NCBI GenBank assembly: GCA_024103195.1
Contig: JAGFIW010000089.1
Coordinates: 1 to 43,059, forward strand
Length of the DNA: 43,059 bases
Direction of reading: 5' to 3'
Origin: Saprospiraceae bacterium
GTDB taxonomy: Bacteria > Bacteroidota > Bacteroidia > Chitinophagales > Saprospiraceae
Part shown: positions 25,161 through 32,778 of the stretch, piece by piece
How the letters are laid out: each line of letters starts with the position of its first letter
How positions within the stretch are numbered: position 1 is the stretch's first letter
Translations under genes and position numbers: made by a program
Notes under the pieces: generated by a model
Seen by the model: only the letters and a program-made list of their open reading frames with translations
The model's database searches: none
Told to the model about the DNA's origin: nothing

Positions 25161-25631
25161 ATGCGTCATTACGAAGTCACTTTCATCGTGGATCCAGTAC
25201 TGTCGGGCGATGAAATTAAATCGACAGCTCAGACTTATGTCGATATGCTGCAGCAGGAAGGCTGCACGATCGTACATAAGGATGAGATGGGGCTGCGCCA
25301 GCTGGCCTACCCCATCAAGAAAAGGAACTCCGGCGTTTACTTTTGCGTCGAGTTTCAATCGGAAGGAGGGGCCTTCATCCCGAAGGTCGAGTTGGCATTG
25401 AGCCGCGACGAGCGCATCATGCGTTATCTGACGGTGGCCCTCGACAAATTTGGCGTCAAATTCAATGACGACAAGCGGAAAGGCCTGATCGGCAAAAAGA
25501 CACGGAAGGCCGTGGCGGCCGTCGAAGGGGAGGGTGTTCGCACCCAGCCCGCACCGGCACCTGCGCCCGCCCCTGTTGCTGTCGCCCCTTCTCCTGAACC
25601 TGCCCCTGCCCCTGCCGCAGAGGAGGAGTAA
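25161..25631 (+). CDS. rpsF: 30S ribosomal protein bS6
   Basis: A 156-residue small-subunit protein that pairs with bS18. Residues 1-110 are the standard S6 fold (MRHYEVTFIVDPVLSGDEI, LRQLAYPIKKRNSGVYFCVEF, RDERIMRYLTVAL). About 40 extra residues follow, a low-complexity Pro/Ala tail (PAPAPAPAPVAVAPSPEPAP) ending in AAEEE. Such C-terminal extensions are known in other bS6 proteins but vary in length. It is the first gene of the operon with rpsR and rplI. Confidence 0.97.
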   Translation: MRHYEVTFIVDPVLSGDEIKSTAQTYVDMLQQEGCTIVHKDEMGLRQLAYPIKKRNSGVYFCVEFQSEGGAFIPKVELALSRDERIMRYLTVALDKFGVKFNDDKRKGLIGKKTRKAVAAVEGEGVRTQPAPAPAPAPVAVAPSPEPAPAPAAEEE

Positions 25632-25661
25632 TTCCTTTTCACCCTTTCAATCCATCCAGAC

Positions 25662-25928
25662 ATGGCCACCAAAGACGATATCAAGTTTCTCAGCAATCCG
25701 AAGATCGGTCTCAAGCGCACCAAATACTGCCGCTTCAAGAAATTCGGAATCCGGTACGTCGATTACAAAGACGCCGACTTCCTGCTCCAGTTCATCAACG
25801 AACAGGGCAAGTTGCTTCCCCGCCGGATTACCGGCAATTCCCTGAAGTACCAGCGCAAGGTGTCGACCGCCGTGAAAAGGGCCCGTCATCTCGCTTTCCT
25901 GCCCTATGTGGCCGACTTGCTGAAATAA
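25662..25928 (+). CDS. rpsR: 30S ribosomal protein bS18
   Basis: An 88-residue protein binding 16S rRNA as a heterodimer with bS6. Family features include the basic KYCRFKKFGIRYVDYKDADF, LLPRRITGNSLKYQRKVSTAVKRARHLAFLPY and a short C-terminus. Only one Cys remains, so it is a zinc-free type. It starts 30 nt after rpsF. Confidence 0.97.
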   Translation: MATKDDIKFLSNPKIGLKRTKYCRFKKFGIRYVDYKDADFLLQFINEQGKLLPRRITGNSLKYQRKVSTAVKRARHLAFLPYVADLLK

Positions 25929-25955
25929 CCCTGTTGACCTGAAAAACTTCCGAAC

Positions 25956-26402
25956 ATGGAAATCATTCTCCTGAAAGATATAGACAACGTCGGCGACAAG
26001 CACACCATCGTGAAGGTCAAAGACGGATACGGCCGCAATTATCTGCTGCCCCGAGGTCTGGCCCTGATCGCCAATGACACCAACCGCCGCAAGCTGGCCG
26101 AAATGATTCGCGTCGAAGAAGTCCGCGAATCCCGCCGCCTCGATGATTACCGCGTAATCGCCCAACAGCTCGGCGGCGCCACCCTGCGGATTGCGGCCAA
26201 AGCCGGCACCAGCGGCAAGATTTTCGGCAGCGTCACCAATGTCCAGTTGGCCCACGCCATCAAGGACCAACTTGGCCTGGAGATCGAACGCCGCAAGATC
26301 GAGATCGCCGAAGAGGTCAAGACGCTCGGCACCTTCACGGCCAACATCCAATTGCACAAGGAAGTCAAAGCCCAGGTGCAGTTCGAGGTGGTGGAGGACT
26401 GA
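25956..26402 (+). CDS. rplI: 50S ribosomal protein bL9
   Basis: A 148-residue large-subunit protein. The N-terminal rRNA-binding domain begins MEIILLKDIDNVGDKHTIVKVKDGYGRNYLLPRGLA; a long connecting helix and the C-terminal domain (KIFGSVTNVQLAHAIKDQLG) follow. It is the last gene of the operon, 27 nt after rpsR, and is followed by a strong intrinsic terminator. Confidence 0.97.
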   Translation: MEIILLKDIDNVGDKHTIVKVKDGYGRNYLLPRGLALIANDTNRRKLAEMIRVEEVRESRRLDDYRVIAQQLGGATLRIAAKAGTSGKIFGSVTNVQLAHAIKDQLGLEIERRKIEIAEEVKTLGTFTANIQLHKEVKAQVQFEVVED

Positions 26403-26422
26403 CGACCGACACGCCATCCATT

Positions 26423-26461
26423 AAGAAGCCGCTTGCCCGTGGGGCAGGCGGCTTCTTTTTT
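26423..26461 (+). terminator. Intrinsic terminator of the rpsF-rpsR-rplI operon
   Basis: GAAGCCGC TTGCCC - GTG - GGGCAG GCGGCTTC forms a 14-bp stem (one G-T pair) with a 3-nt loop, followed by six T (26456-26461). It starts about 20 nt after the rplI stop. Confidence 0.9.
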
Positions 26462-26489
26462 CAGGGCAGGCAGGACCATCGGCCGGGCA

Positions 26490-26768
26490 CTATTCTCCGC
26501 CGACGACCACCGTCCATGGCCGGACATACCATTTGGCAATTAATCCATTTTTAACATAGGGATCCCGGCGGGCAAAGGACTCCGCCGCATCAGGCCCTTC
26601 TCCGCGAAAGACCAATACAGCGCCATCGGCCGGATCCGCCAAAGCGCCGGCCATGACCAGCTCACCCCTTTCAAAGGCTTCCCGGGCCAGATCCAGGTGT
26701 TCCGGACGGTACGGGGCCCTTTTCTCCACATAACCGTCCACGGTTTCGTAAAACAGCAGGTAGTACAT
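26490..26768 (-). CDS. YciI-like family protein
   Basis: A 92-residue protein of the YCII fold: MYYLLFYETVDGY start, YRPEHLDLAREAFERGELVMAGALADPADGAVLVF and SFARRDPYVKNGLIAKWYVRPW. The conserved His24 (in PEHL) and Asp in the ARRDPY motif match the proposed active-site pair of YciI-like proteins. The substrate is unknown. The gene is alone on the minus strand, convergent with rplI, with a -7-like element 4 nt before its ATG. Confidence 0.88.
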   Translation of the reverse strand: MYYLLFYETVDGYVEKRAPYRPEHLDLAREAFERGELVMAGALADPADGAVLVFRGEGPDAAESFARRDPYVKNGLIAKWYVRPWTVVVGGE

Positions 26769-26772
26769 GGGG

Positions 26773-26780
26773 CAATATTA
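26773..26780 (-). promoter_or_regulatory. -7-like element for the YciI-like gene
   Basis: The minus strand reads TAATATTG, one mismatch to TAnnTTTG, followed by CCCC and then the ATG at 26768. The message may be leaderless. Confidence 0.4.
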
Positions 26781-26808
26781 CTGCTGAATGGTGTAAACCC
26801 GCTACGCC

Positions 26809-28560
26809 TTATTGCCGGACGACAAGGGCGGCCCTGGCGCCGGTCTCCCCGCCAAGGATGTAAAGCCCGGACGGGATGTCGCGAAGGTCAAGGGGTGTGC
26901 CGGGTACTGCCTGCCAGGACCGCACCACCTGACCATCGGCGCGCATCAGGTGCAACCGTTCCGGTGCCGCAATCCCCGGCATCAGCCAGTCGCCCGCCGG
27001 ATTGGGGTATACCGCCAGGACCGGATGGCCGGCGTGTTCGGACACCGACACGCCGGGATCGGAAATCCGCCACAGCTCCGCTCCGTGGATGCCGTCATCG
27101 GCCCGGAAGTAGAGTTCCTTCCCGGTTACCTGCAGCAGAATGATCTGGGGATCTCCGGTTGGATGGATGTCTCCGGCCAGGCGCGGAAGACTGTCGGGAT
27201 CAACAACCCACCATTCACGCCCGAGGAGCCCGTCATCCGCCGTCATCCACAACTGATCACCCAATGGTACCAGAATGCCGGGAGAGGAGGAGGAGCCGCC
27301 CGGATTCAGATCGGCCACAAGGCGGGTGCCCGTCGCTGTGCCGTCCGTGACACACAACTCCCATCCGCTGCTGCCGTCCTGACATGGGAAATACAGCCGG
27401 TCATGCGCCCTCATGGCAGGGTTGATCAATGGGGCGACGCCCGGCCCTCCTGCGTTCATGTCTTTGACCATGTAGGTACCCGTATCCGTACCGTCCGTAC
27501 GCCACAATTCCAGGCCGTGGATGCCGTCATCGGCGGCAAAGTACAGGGCATCCCCGAACGGCACCATTGGCTGTGCCTGCAGGGCCGATCCTTCCGGTCC
27601 CGAAAGGATGTCCTTCAACAGCAGGGTGCCGGATTCCGTGCCGTCGCTGATCCATAACTCCATGCCGTGAATGCCGTCGTCGGCCAAAAAGGCGATTTTC
27701 TCCTGACCGGGCAGGCGAAAAACCCGGGCCGCAGGATAGGCGAAGGCGGATCCCAGGGCGCGAATATCTTTGAGCAGCCGCACCTGTGCCATACCGCTGT
27801 CCAGCACCCAGAGCTCCCTCCCTTCGGATTCGGTATTGACCAGCAGGAAGAGCAGGGAATCCGTCTGACCGCTGAATCGCACCTGCGGATCTGCCAGGTT
27901 GGTCCATCCTCCCAAATCATATCCGGAGAAATCCTTGGTCTCCGCCCGCAAGCCGGCGGAGGACGGATCATTCTGGACCCCGTACACCAGCGACCCTCTG
28001 AAGGTTTGCAAGCCCAGGGCGGTCAGCAGGTTGTCCCCGAAGAGGAATACCACATCCGTACCCGCTTCCGTACCATCGGTATGGGCAAGCTGGAAAATGC
28101 CGGGTTCCGATCGGATGACAAACCAAAAGCGGTCGTCAAACAGAATCCCGTTTTGCGGGAAGGAAAAGCAATCTTCCCCGGAATAGAAAACGACAAATCT
28201 TTCCGTGCCACCCGGTGTACCATCGGTTCGCCAAAGCTGACGACCCGTCATGCCGTCATTGGCGCCAAAATACAAATGACCGTCAAAGGCGCCCAAATAA
28301 GTGATCCCCGAGACATCTCCGGTGGTATCCGGCCGGATGTCCTTCAGGAGATGCGTCCCTGCATCCGTCCCGTCGGTGATCCACAATTCGTTGCCGTGGG
28401 TACCGTCATCGGCGGTGAATATCATCCGGCCATCCAGAATGCGGCCTATGCCCGGCGCGGATGAACCGGAGGGATGAATGTCCTTCACCATTTCCGGCCA
28501 TTGGGATATGGCGGTATGCAGGGAGGTCAGTACCAACAACAGGGTGTATTTGATTTTCAT
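26809..28560 (-). CDS. Secreted ELWxxDGTxxGT-repeat protein with T9SS sorting domain
   Basis: A 583-residue protein with a signal peptide (MKIKYTLLLVLTSLHTAISQ) and about seven repeats of the ELWxxDGTxxGT type, for example ELWITDGTDAGTHLLKDI, LWRTDGTPGGT, ELWISDGTESGTLLLKDI and ELWRTDGTDTGTYMVKDM. The last repeats are degenerate (GREWWVVDPDS). Each is preceded by (F)xADDGxHG. The C-terminal about 75 residues (VYPNPAGDWLMPG, LRDIPSGLYILGG) form a type A T9SS sorting domain, so the protein is exported across the outer membrane and either attached or released. The repeats likely build a beta-propeller-like surface; the ligand is unknown. Confidence 0.9.
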   Translation of the reverse strand: MKIKYTLLLVLTSLHTAISQWPEMVKDIHPSGSSAPGIGRILDGRMIFTADDGTHGNELWITDGTDAGTHLLKDIRPDTTGDVSGITYLGAFDGHLYFGANDGMTGRQLWRTDGTPGGTERFVVFYSGEDCFSFPQNGILFDDRFWFVIRSEPGIFQLAHTDGTEAGTDVVFLFGDNLLTALGLQTFRGSLVYGVQNDPSSAGLRAETKDFSGYDLGGWTNLADPQVRFSGQTDSLLFLLVNTESEGRELWVLDSGMAQVRLLKDIRALGSAFAYPAARVFRLPGQEKIAFLADDGIHGMELWISDGTESGTLLLKDILSGPEGSALQAQPMVPFGDALYFAADDGIHGLELWRTDGTDTGTYMVKDMNAGGPGVAPLINPAMRAHDRLYFPCQDGSSGWELCVTDGTATGTRLVADLNPGGSSSSPGILVPLGDQLWMTADDGLLGREWWVVDPDSLPRLAGDIHPTGDPQIILLQVTGKELYFRADDGIHGAELWRISDPGVSVSEHAGHPVLAVYPNPAGDWLMPGIAAPERLHLMRADGQVVRSWQAVPGTPLDLRDIPSGLYILGGETGARAALVVRQ

Positions 28561-28648
28561 GACCTGTAAAATTTTGAGATGTGAAAAGCCGGGTGTTCCG
28601 GCATCAATGATTGATCACATGGTAAGCCAGGGCTTTCCGGGATGGGGA

Positions 28649-29020
28649 TCAACGGTGCTGATCGATCAGGATGACATTGCCATCGGGGTCCTTGACGACG
28701 ATGTGCGCGGGTCCGGCGCCTCCATCTTCCGTCTCTTTCACGATTTCCACACCTGCAGCTCTGAGGTGTCGCTGGATGTCCCGTACATCGTCAAAAGGTT
28801 CGAATGCCTGGCCCTCCTGGTCCCATCCGGGGTTGAAGGTCAACATGTTGCCTTCAAACATGCCCTGAAAAAGGCCGATGAGGGCGCTGCCGTTTTTCAG
28901 GATGGCCCAGCCTTTGTCGGGATCTCCGCCGGTGACCGAAAAACCCAATTGTTCATAAAAGGCCCGGGAAGCCTTGATATCCCGGACACTGAGGCTTAGG
29001 GAGAAAGCTCCTGGATTCAT
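28649..29020 (-). CDS. VOC superfamily (glyoxalase/bleomycin-resistance-like) protein
   Basis: A 123-residue protein with two beta-alpha-beta-beta-beta modules: FSLSLSVRDIKASRAFYEQLGFSV in the first, and DDVRDIQRHLRAAGVEIVKE with GPAHIVVKDPDGNVILIDQH in the second. The VOC fold holds metal-dependent lyases, isomerases and drug-binding proteins; nothing here identifies the reaction. The first metal-ligand position (usually His in the first strand) is Ser, so binding may differ. It is divergent from moeA. Confidence 0.85.
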   Translation of the reverse strand: MNPGAFSLSLSVRDIKASRAFYEQLGFSVTGGDPDKGWAILKNGSALIGLFQGMFEGNMLTFNPGWDQEGQAFEPFDDVRDIQRHLRAAGVEIVKETEDGGAGPAHIVVKDPDGNVILIDQHR

Positions 29021-29137
29021 TGAAAAAATTTAAAGGTGAACGGATTCCGGCATGGACTTTTCAACGGCCCTCCGTTTCGGGGCATTCCATGTCCGGTTTG
29101 CCCTGTCAAGTTACGAAGGAACGCGCATACAAAACCC

Positions 29138-29145
29138 TACATTTG
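29138..29145 (+). promoter_or_regulatory. Bacteroidota -7 element for the molybdenum-cofactor operon
   Basis: TACATTTG, a full match to TAnnTTTG. It is followed by CCGG and then the GTG proposed as the moeA start at 29150, so the mRNA would be leaderless. Confidence 0.55.
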
Positions 29146-29149
29146 CCGG

Positions 29150-30358
29150 GTGGACGCTCCGACCCTGATTGCCAGTTCCGAAGCGCTGGACATCATTCTC
29201 GCCAGGACATCTCCCTTGGGGGCAGAGTCCCTGCCTGTTGTGGAGGCGGGTGGCCGGATCCTGGCGGAACCTCTTGACGCCCCGGTGGACATGCCTCCGT
29301 TTGACAACAGCGCCATGGACGGTTTTGCCCTTGCCTTTTCGCCGGGAGACAGCGGACCGTGGCAGATCGTCGGTGGCATCGCCGCCGGTGATGCCGGGCA
29401 ACACGCTGTGGGTCGCGGGGAATGCGTACGCATTTTTACCGGAGCCCGCATTCCTCCGGGGGCAGATACGGTCATTCAACGGGAATGGACCCGGGAGCTG
29501 GACGGTCTGCTGTATCTGCAGGGTGGTCCGGTCCGCCAGGGGGATCACATCCGTCCCAGAGCCAGCCAAATCGGTCGGGGAGAACGCGCCCTGGCATCCG
29601 GCACCCTGCTCACGCCCGGGGCTGTGGGATTTCTGGCCAATCTCGGTATTCCTGCCATCCGGGTACAACGATGGCCCCGGGTCGGCATACTGGTCACGGG
29701 TTCGGAATTGATCACGCCCGGACAGCCGCTCGGCCCGGGACAGATCTACGAATCCAACTCCCATTCGCTGGTGGCCGCTCTGGCAGGCATGGGTATCCGG
29801 CCGGAATGGGTGGAACGGGTCACCGACGACGTCCTGGCCTTCTCCCGTATTCTGGACCAGCGACGGGATGGGCTGGATGTCCTGCTGGTCACCGGCGGTA
29901 TTTCCGCCGGCGATCACGACATTTTCCGGCTTTACATCGAAGCCGGCCGCGTTGAACCCTATTTCTACAAGGTGCGGCAGCGTCCCGGCAAACCCCTGTT
30001 TTGCGGGCGGGAGGGAGAGACCCTCGTATTTGGCCTGCCGGGCAATCCCGCCTCGGTATTGAGCTGCTTTTACCTCTACGTCTACCCCGCCTTGCGCCGG
30101 ATGGGGGGGTTCCGGGAGGTGGAGATGGAACGCCGGGTCATGCCGTTGGCCCAACCCTTCACCAAGAAAACCGGGTTTGTTTTCTTTCTCAAGGCCAAAA
30201 TCCTCGACGGCGAAGTCATGCCCCTGGAAGGCCAATTGTCCTATATCATGCGGTCCTTTGCCGAAGCGGATGCCCTCATTGTTCTGGATGAGGACAAGAG
30301 CGAATTCCCTGCCGGGGAAAAGGTTGAGGTGCGCCTCCTTCCGCAGGGCAGACCCTGA
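29150..30358 (+). CDS. moeA: Molybdopterin molybdenumtransferase MoeA
   Basis: A 402-residue enzyme that inserts molybdate into adenylylated molybdopterin. Family features: SSEALDIILARTSPLG start, PPFDNSAMDGFAL, RIFTGARIPPGADTVIQRE, VGILVTGSELITPGQPLGPGQIYESNS (MoCF-binding), DVLLVTGGISAGDHD, and a C-terminal beta-barrel (VFGLPGNPASVLSCF onwards). I propose the GTG at 29150: family homology begins there, it lies 4 nt after a -7 element, and an upstream ATG (29036) would add 38 unrelated residues across that promoter. It is the first gene of the operon. Confidence 0.93.
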   Translation: MDAPTLIASSEALDIILARTSPLGAESLPVVEAGGRILAEPLDAPVDMPPFDNSAMDGFALAFSPGDSGPWQIVGGIAAGDAGQHAVGRGECVRIFTGARIPPGADTVIQREWTRELDGLLYLQGGPVRQGDHIRPRASQIGRGERALASGTLLTPGAVGFLANLGIPAIRVQRWPRVGILVTGSELITPGQPLGPGQIYESNSHSLVAALAGMGIRPEWVERVTDDVLAFSRILDQRRDGLDVLLVTGGISAGDHDIFRLYIEAGRVEPYFYKVRQRPGKPLFCGREGETLVFGLPGNPASVLSCFYLYVYPALRRMGGFREVEMERRVMPLAQPFTKKTGFVFFLKAKILDGEVMPLEGQLSYIMRSFAEADALIVLDEDKSEFPAGEKVEVRLLPQGRP

Positions 30359-30380
30359 ACCCCAAATTCCGCCTCCCGTC

Positions 30381-31115
30381 ATGCCGGATGCCCTGATCCT
30401 TTTTCACGTACTGCTGGTGTTGGTCGCCTTTTTGTACAGCAGTGTGGGCCACGGTGGAGCGAGTGGTTACCTGGCCTTGATGGCGCTTTTCGGGTTCTTG
30501 CCGGAGGTGATGCGACCGACTGCCCTGGTGCTCAATATCCTGGTCGCAGGGCTGGCCTTCTGGCATTATGCCCGTGCCGGTCATTTCCGGTGGGCCTTGT
30601 TCCGGCCTTTTGCCCTGGCTTCCATCCCGGCCGCCTTTGTGGGAGGATTGTGGGATGTGGATCCCCTGATGTACAAAAAGATCCTCGGCGTGCTCTTGCT
30701 TTTTGCCGTGGGTCGGATGGTCTTTCAGCCCCGCGACCCGGGAACATCCCTGCGGTCCCTCCACGTTCCTGCGGCATGGCTGACGGGTGCAGCCATCGGT
30801 TTTCTGTCCGGATTGATCGGCATGGGAGGGGGTATTCTGCTTTCACCTGTTCTCTTGCTGTTGCGGTGGGCCGACATGCGGCAGACAGCCGCCGTGTCCG
30901 CCTTGTTCATCCTCGTCAACTCCGCGGCCGGGCTGGCAGGACTTGGACTTTCCGGCATCATGTGGGACCCCTCCATGCCCCTGATGACCGGATTGGCCTT
31001 TGCCGGAGGTATGGCTGGCAGTTGGATGGGGGCACGGCACCTGCCGCTCGGCGGATTGCGGGCTATGCTGGCAATAGTCCTGATCGTTGCCTCGTTTAAG
31101 CTTATCTTCACCTGA
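30381..31115 (+). CDS. TSUP-family (TauE/SafE) anion exporter
   Basis: A 244-residue membrane protein with about eight hydrophobic segments and the duplicated family motif: FLYSSVGHGGASGYLALMAL near the N-terminus and GFLSGLIGMGGGILLSPVLL in the middle. TSUP proteins move sulfite, organosulfonates or related anions; the substrate here is unknown. It starts 22 nt after moeA and ends 2 nt before moaD, so it is inside the molybdenum-cofactor operon. This suggests a link to sulfur or oxyanion handling, an inference from position only. Confidence 0.88.
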   Translation: MPDALILFHVLLVLVAFLYSSVGHGGASGYLALMALFGFLPEVMRPTALVLNILVAGLAFWHYARAGHFRWALFRPFALASIPAAFVGGLWDVDPLMYKKILGVLLLFAVGRMVFQPRDPGTSLRSLHVPAAWLTGAAIGFLSGLIGMGGGILLSPVLLLLRWADMRQTAAVSALFILVNSAAGLAGLGLSGIMWDPSMPLMTGLAFAGGMAGSWMGARHLPLGGLRAMLAIVLIVASFKLIFT

Positions 31116-31117
31116 CT

Positions 31118-31369
31118 ATGGAAAGCAGCAAGACGGAAACCATGGAAATCATTGCCTTCGGAGTAGCCGCCCGCATCATCGGCGCTCCGCGGATTTCCTG
31201 GCCTTATATCCGTGATACTGCCGAACTGCGCGCCGCTTTGATACACCGGTATCCCGGCCTTCGGAACGTCCCTTTCATCCTGGCGGTCAACCGGGATGTA
31301 AGCCCGGACGAACAAACGATTCCTCCCGGTGCCACGGTGGCCGTGTTGCCGCCTTATTCGGGAGGCTGA
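31118..31369 (+). CDS. moaD: Molybdopterin synthase sulfur carrier subunit MoaD
   Basis: An 83-residue ubiquitin-like sulfur carrier (MoaD/ThiS family) ending in Gly-Gly (PPYSGG), the residue activated as thiocarboxylate and supplying sulfur for molybdopterin. The core has FGVAARIIG, DTAELRAALIHRYPGL and LAVNRDV. Translation may begin at the ATG at 31118 or 31142 (METMEII or MEIIAF). It is the third gene of the operon; moaE begins 16 nt after its stop. Confidence 0.9.
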   Translation: MESSKTETMEIIAFGVAARIIGAPRISWPYIRDTAELRAALIHRYPGLRNVPFILAVNRDVSPDEQTIPPGATVAVLPPYSGG

Positions 31370-31385
31370 TCCCATCATAAGGACC

Positions 31386-31814
31386 ATGAAGAATATCTTC
31401 CTAAAGGGACCCATTCCGCCCGCTTTTGTCGGTGAAAGCATGGCCCGTCACCAGTCGAAGACGAGCATTGGCGCCCATGCCCTTTTTTTGGGACAGGTGC
31501 GGGCCGATGAACATCCTGAAGGCGTGGTGGACCGTATTGATTATACCGCCTATGAAGAAATGGCCCTGGAGAAGGTCCATGTCATCCGCGAAGAGGCGTT
31601 CGCCCGGTGGCCGCTGACTTGTTTGCATATTCACCATTCCCTCGGAGAAGTCAAGGCCGGCGAGATCAGTTTTTTCGTCATGACCAGCTCCCCGCACCGC
31701 GCAGCAGCCTTCGAAGCTCTCCGACATATCGTGGACCGGATCAAAGCCGATGTACCGATCTGGGGACGCGAGATCTTGCGAGACGGCTCGGACATCTGGA
31801 AACAAAACCACTGA
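31386..31814 (+). CDS. moaE: Molybdopterin synthase catalytic subunit MoaE
   Basis: A 142-residue subunit that converts cyclic pyranopterin monophosphate to molybdopterin together with MoaD. Family features: GAHALFLGQVRADE, IDYTAYEEMALEKVHVIREEA, CLHIHHSLGEVKAGEISFFVMTSSPHRAAAFEALRHIVDRIKADVPIWGRE with the active-site Lys in IKADVPIWGRE. A long enough upstream frame exists, but the ATG at 31386 fits the family start. Confidence 0.94.
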   Translation: MKNIFLKGPIPPAFVGESMARHQSKTSIGAHALFLGQVRADEHPEGVVDRIDYTAYEEMALEKVHVIREEAFARWPLTCLHIHHSLGEVKAGEISFFVMTSSPHRAAAFEALRHIVDRIKADVPIWGREILRDGSDIWKQNH

Positions 31815-31850
31815 CGCCCGCTTCTTTTCCCCTGAACCAGCCTTCCCGGA

Positions 31851-32771
31851 ATGAACGACATTACCCACAAGATCTTCACCCGCCGCATCGCCGTGGCTGA
31901 GGCCCTGGTGCAGGTAGGTGATCCCCGTACGATCCAGCGCATCGAATCCCGGCAGATCCCCAAAGGTGACGTCTTTGAAATGGCCAAAGCCGCCGGACTG
32001 CTTGCCATCAAGAATACGGCAGGTGTCATCCCCGACTGCCATCCCCTTCCCGTCGAATATGCCGCCGTGCGCAGCGCTGTCGAAGGGATGACCATCCGCA
32101 TTGAGGTCGAGGTGCATACCGTTTACAGGACCGGCGTTGAGGTGGAAGCCATGCATGGCGCCGCCATTGCGGCTTTGACCATGTATGACATGCTCAAACC
32201 CGTGGACAAAAACGTGGAGATCGGTCATGTCCGGTTGCTGCGCAAGAAAGGGGGAAAATCCCAGTTTACGGACCACCTCGGACTGGGCCTCAAAGCCGCG
32301 GTGGTGGTTTGTTCCGACAGTGTATCCGCCGGCAAGAAAGACGACCGGGCCGGAGTGGCCATACAAACACGCCTCGGCGACCATCAGGTCATGGTACCGC
32401 ATTATGTGGTCATACCCGATGAGCCCGAAGAAATCCGCAGGGCTTTCCTTCGCTTCACGGGCGCTGAACCGGTCGATCTTTTGTTGATGACAGGAGGAAC
32501 CGGTCTTTCGCCGCGGGATGTCACCCCGGAAACGATTGCGCCGCTCCTGGACCGGGAAATCCCGGGCATCATGGAAGCGGCCCGCTCCTTTGGCCAGGAC
32601 CGGACACCCTATGCCATGCTCAGCAGAGGCGTGGCCGGCATGAAAGGCCGTACGCTGGTCATTACCCTGCCCGGTTCGACCGGCGGCGCCACGGAGACCA
32701 TGGACGCCTTGTTTCCCTATGTGCTGCACCTGTTCAGAGTGGCGCAGGGCATGCGCCATGACGCAGGGTAG
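31851..32771 (+). CDS. moaCB: Bifunctional MoaC / MoaB-Mog molybdenum cofactor protein
   Basis: A 306-residue fusion. Residues 1-155 are MoaC (cyclic pyranopterin monophosphate synthase), the second step after MoaA: AVAEALVQVGD, KGDVFEMAKAAGLLAIKNT, IPDCHPLP and EVEAMHGAAIAALTMYDMLK. Residues about 160-306 are MoaB/Mog (molybdopterin adenylyltransferase): VVVCSDSVSAGKKDDRAG, LLMTGGTGLSPRDVTPE and TLPGSTGGATETMDALFP. Fusion of these steps is known in bacteria. It is the last gene of the operon, 36 nt after moaE; the convergent DUF4837 gene stops 7 nt later. MoaA is not in the window. Confidence 0.94.
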   Translation: MNDITHKIFTRRIAVAEALVQVGDPRTIQRIESRQIPKGDVFEMAKAAGLLAIKNTAGVIPDCHPLPVEYAAVRSAVEGMTIRIEVEVHTVYRTGVEVEAMHGAAIAALTMYDMLKPVDKNVEIGHVRLLRKKGGKSQFTDHLGLGLKAAVVVCSDSVSAGKKDDRAGVAIQTRLGDHQVMVPHYVVIPDEPEEIRRAFLRFTGAEPVDLLLMTGGTGLSPRDVTPETIAPLLDREIPGIMEAARSFGQDRTPYAMLSRGVAGMKGRTLVITLPGSTGGATETMDALFPYVLHLFRVAQGMRHDAG

Positions 32772-32778
32772 AACGGCC

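Noticed and set aside
28561..28648. Short gap between the ELW-repeat gene and the VOC gene searched for an extra small gene
   Set aside because: No frame with a start and sensible length; nothing recognised.
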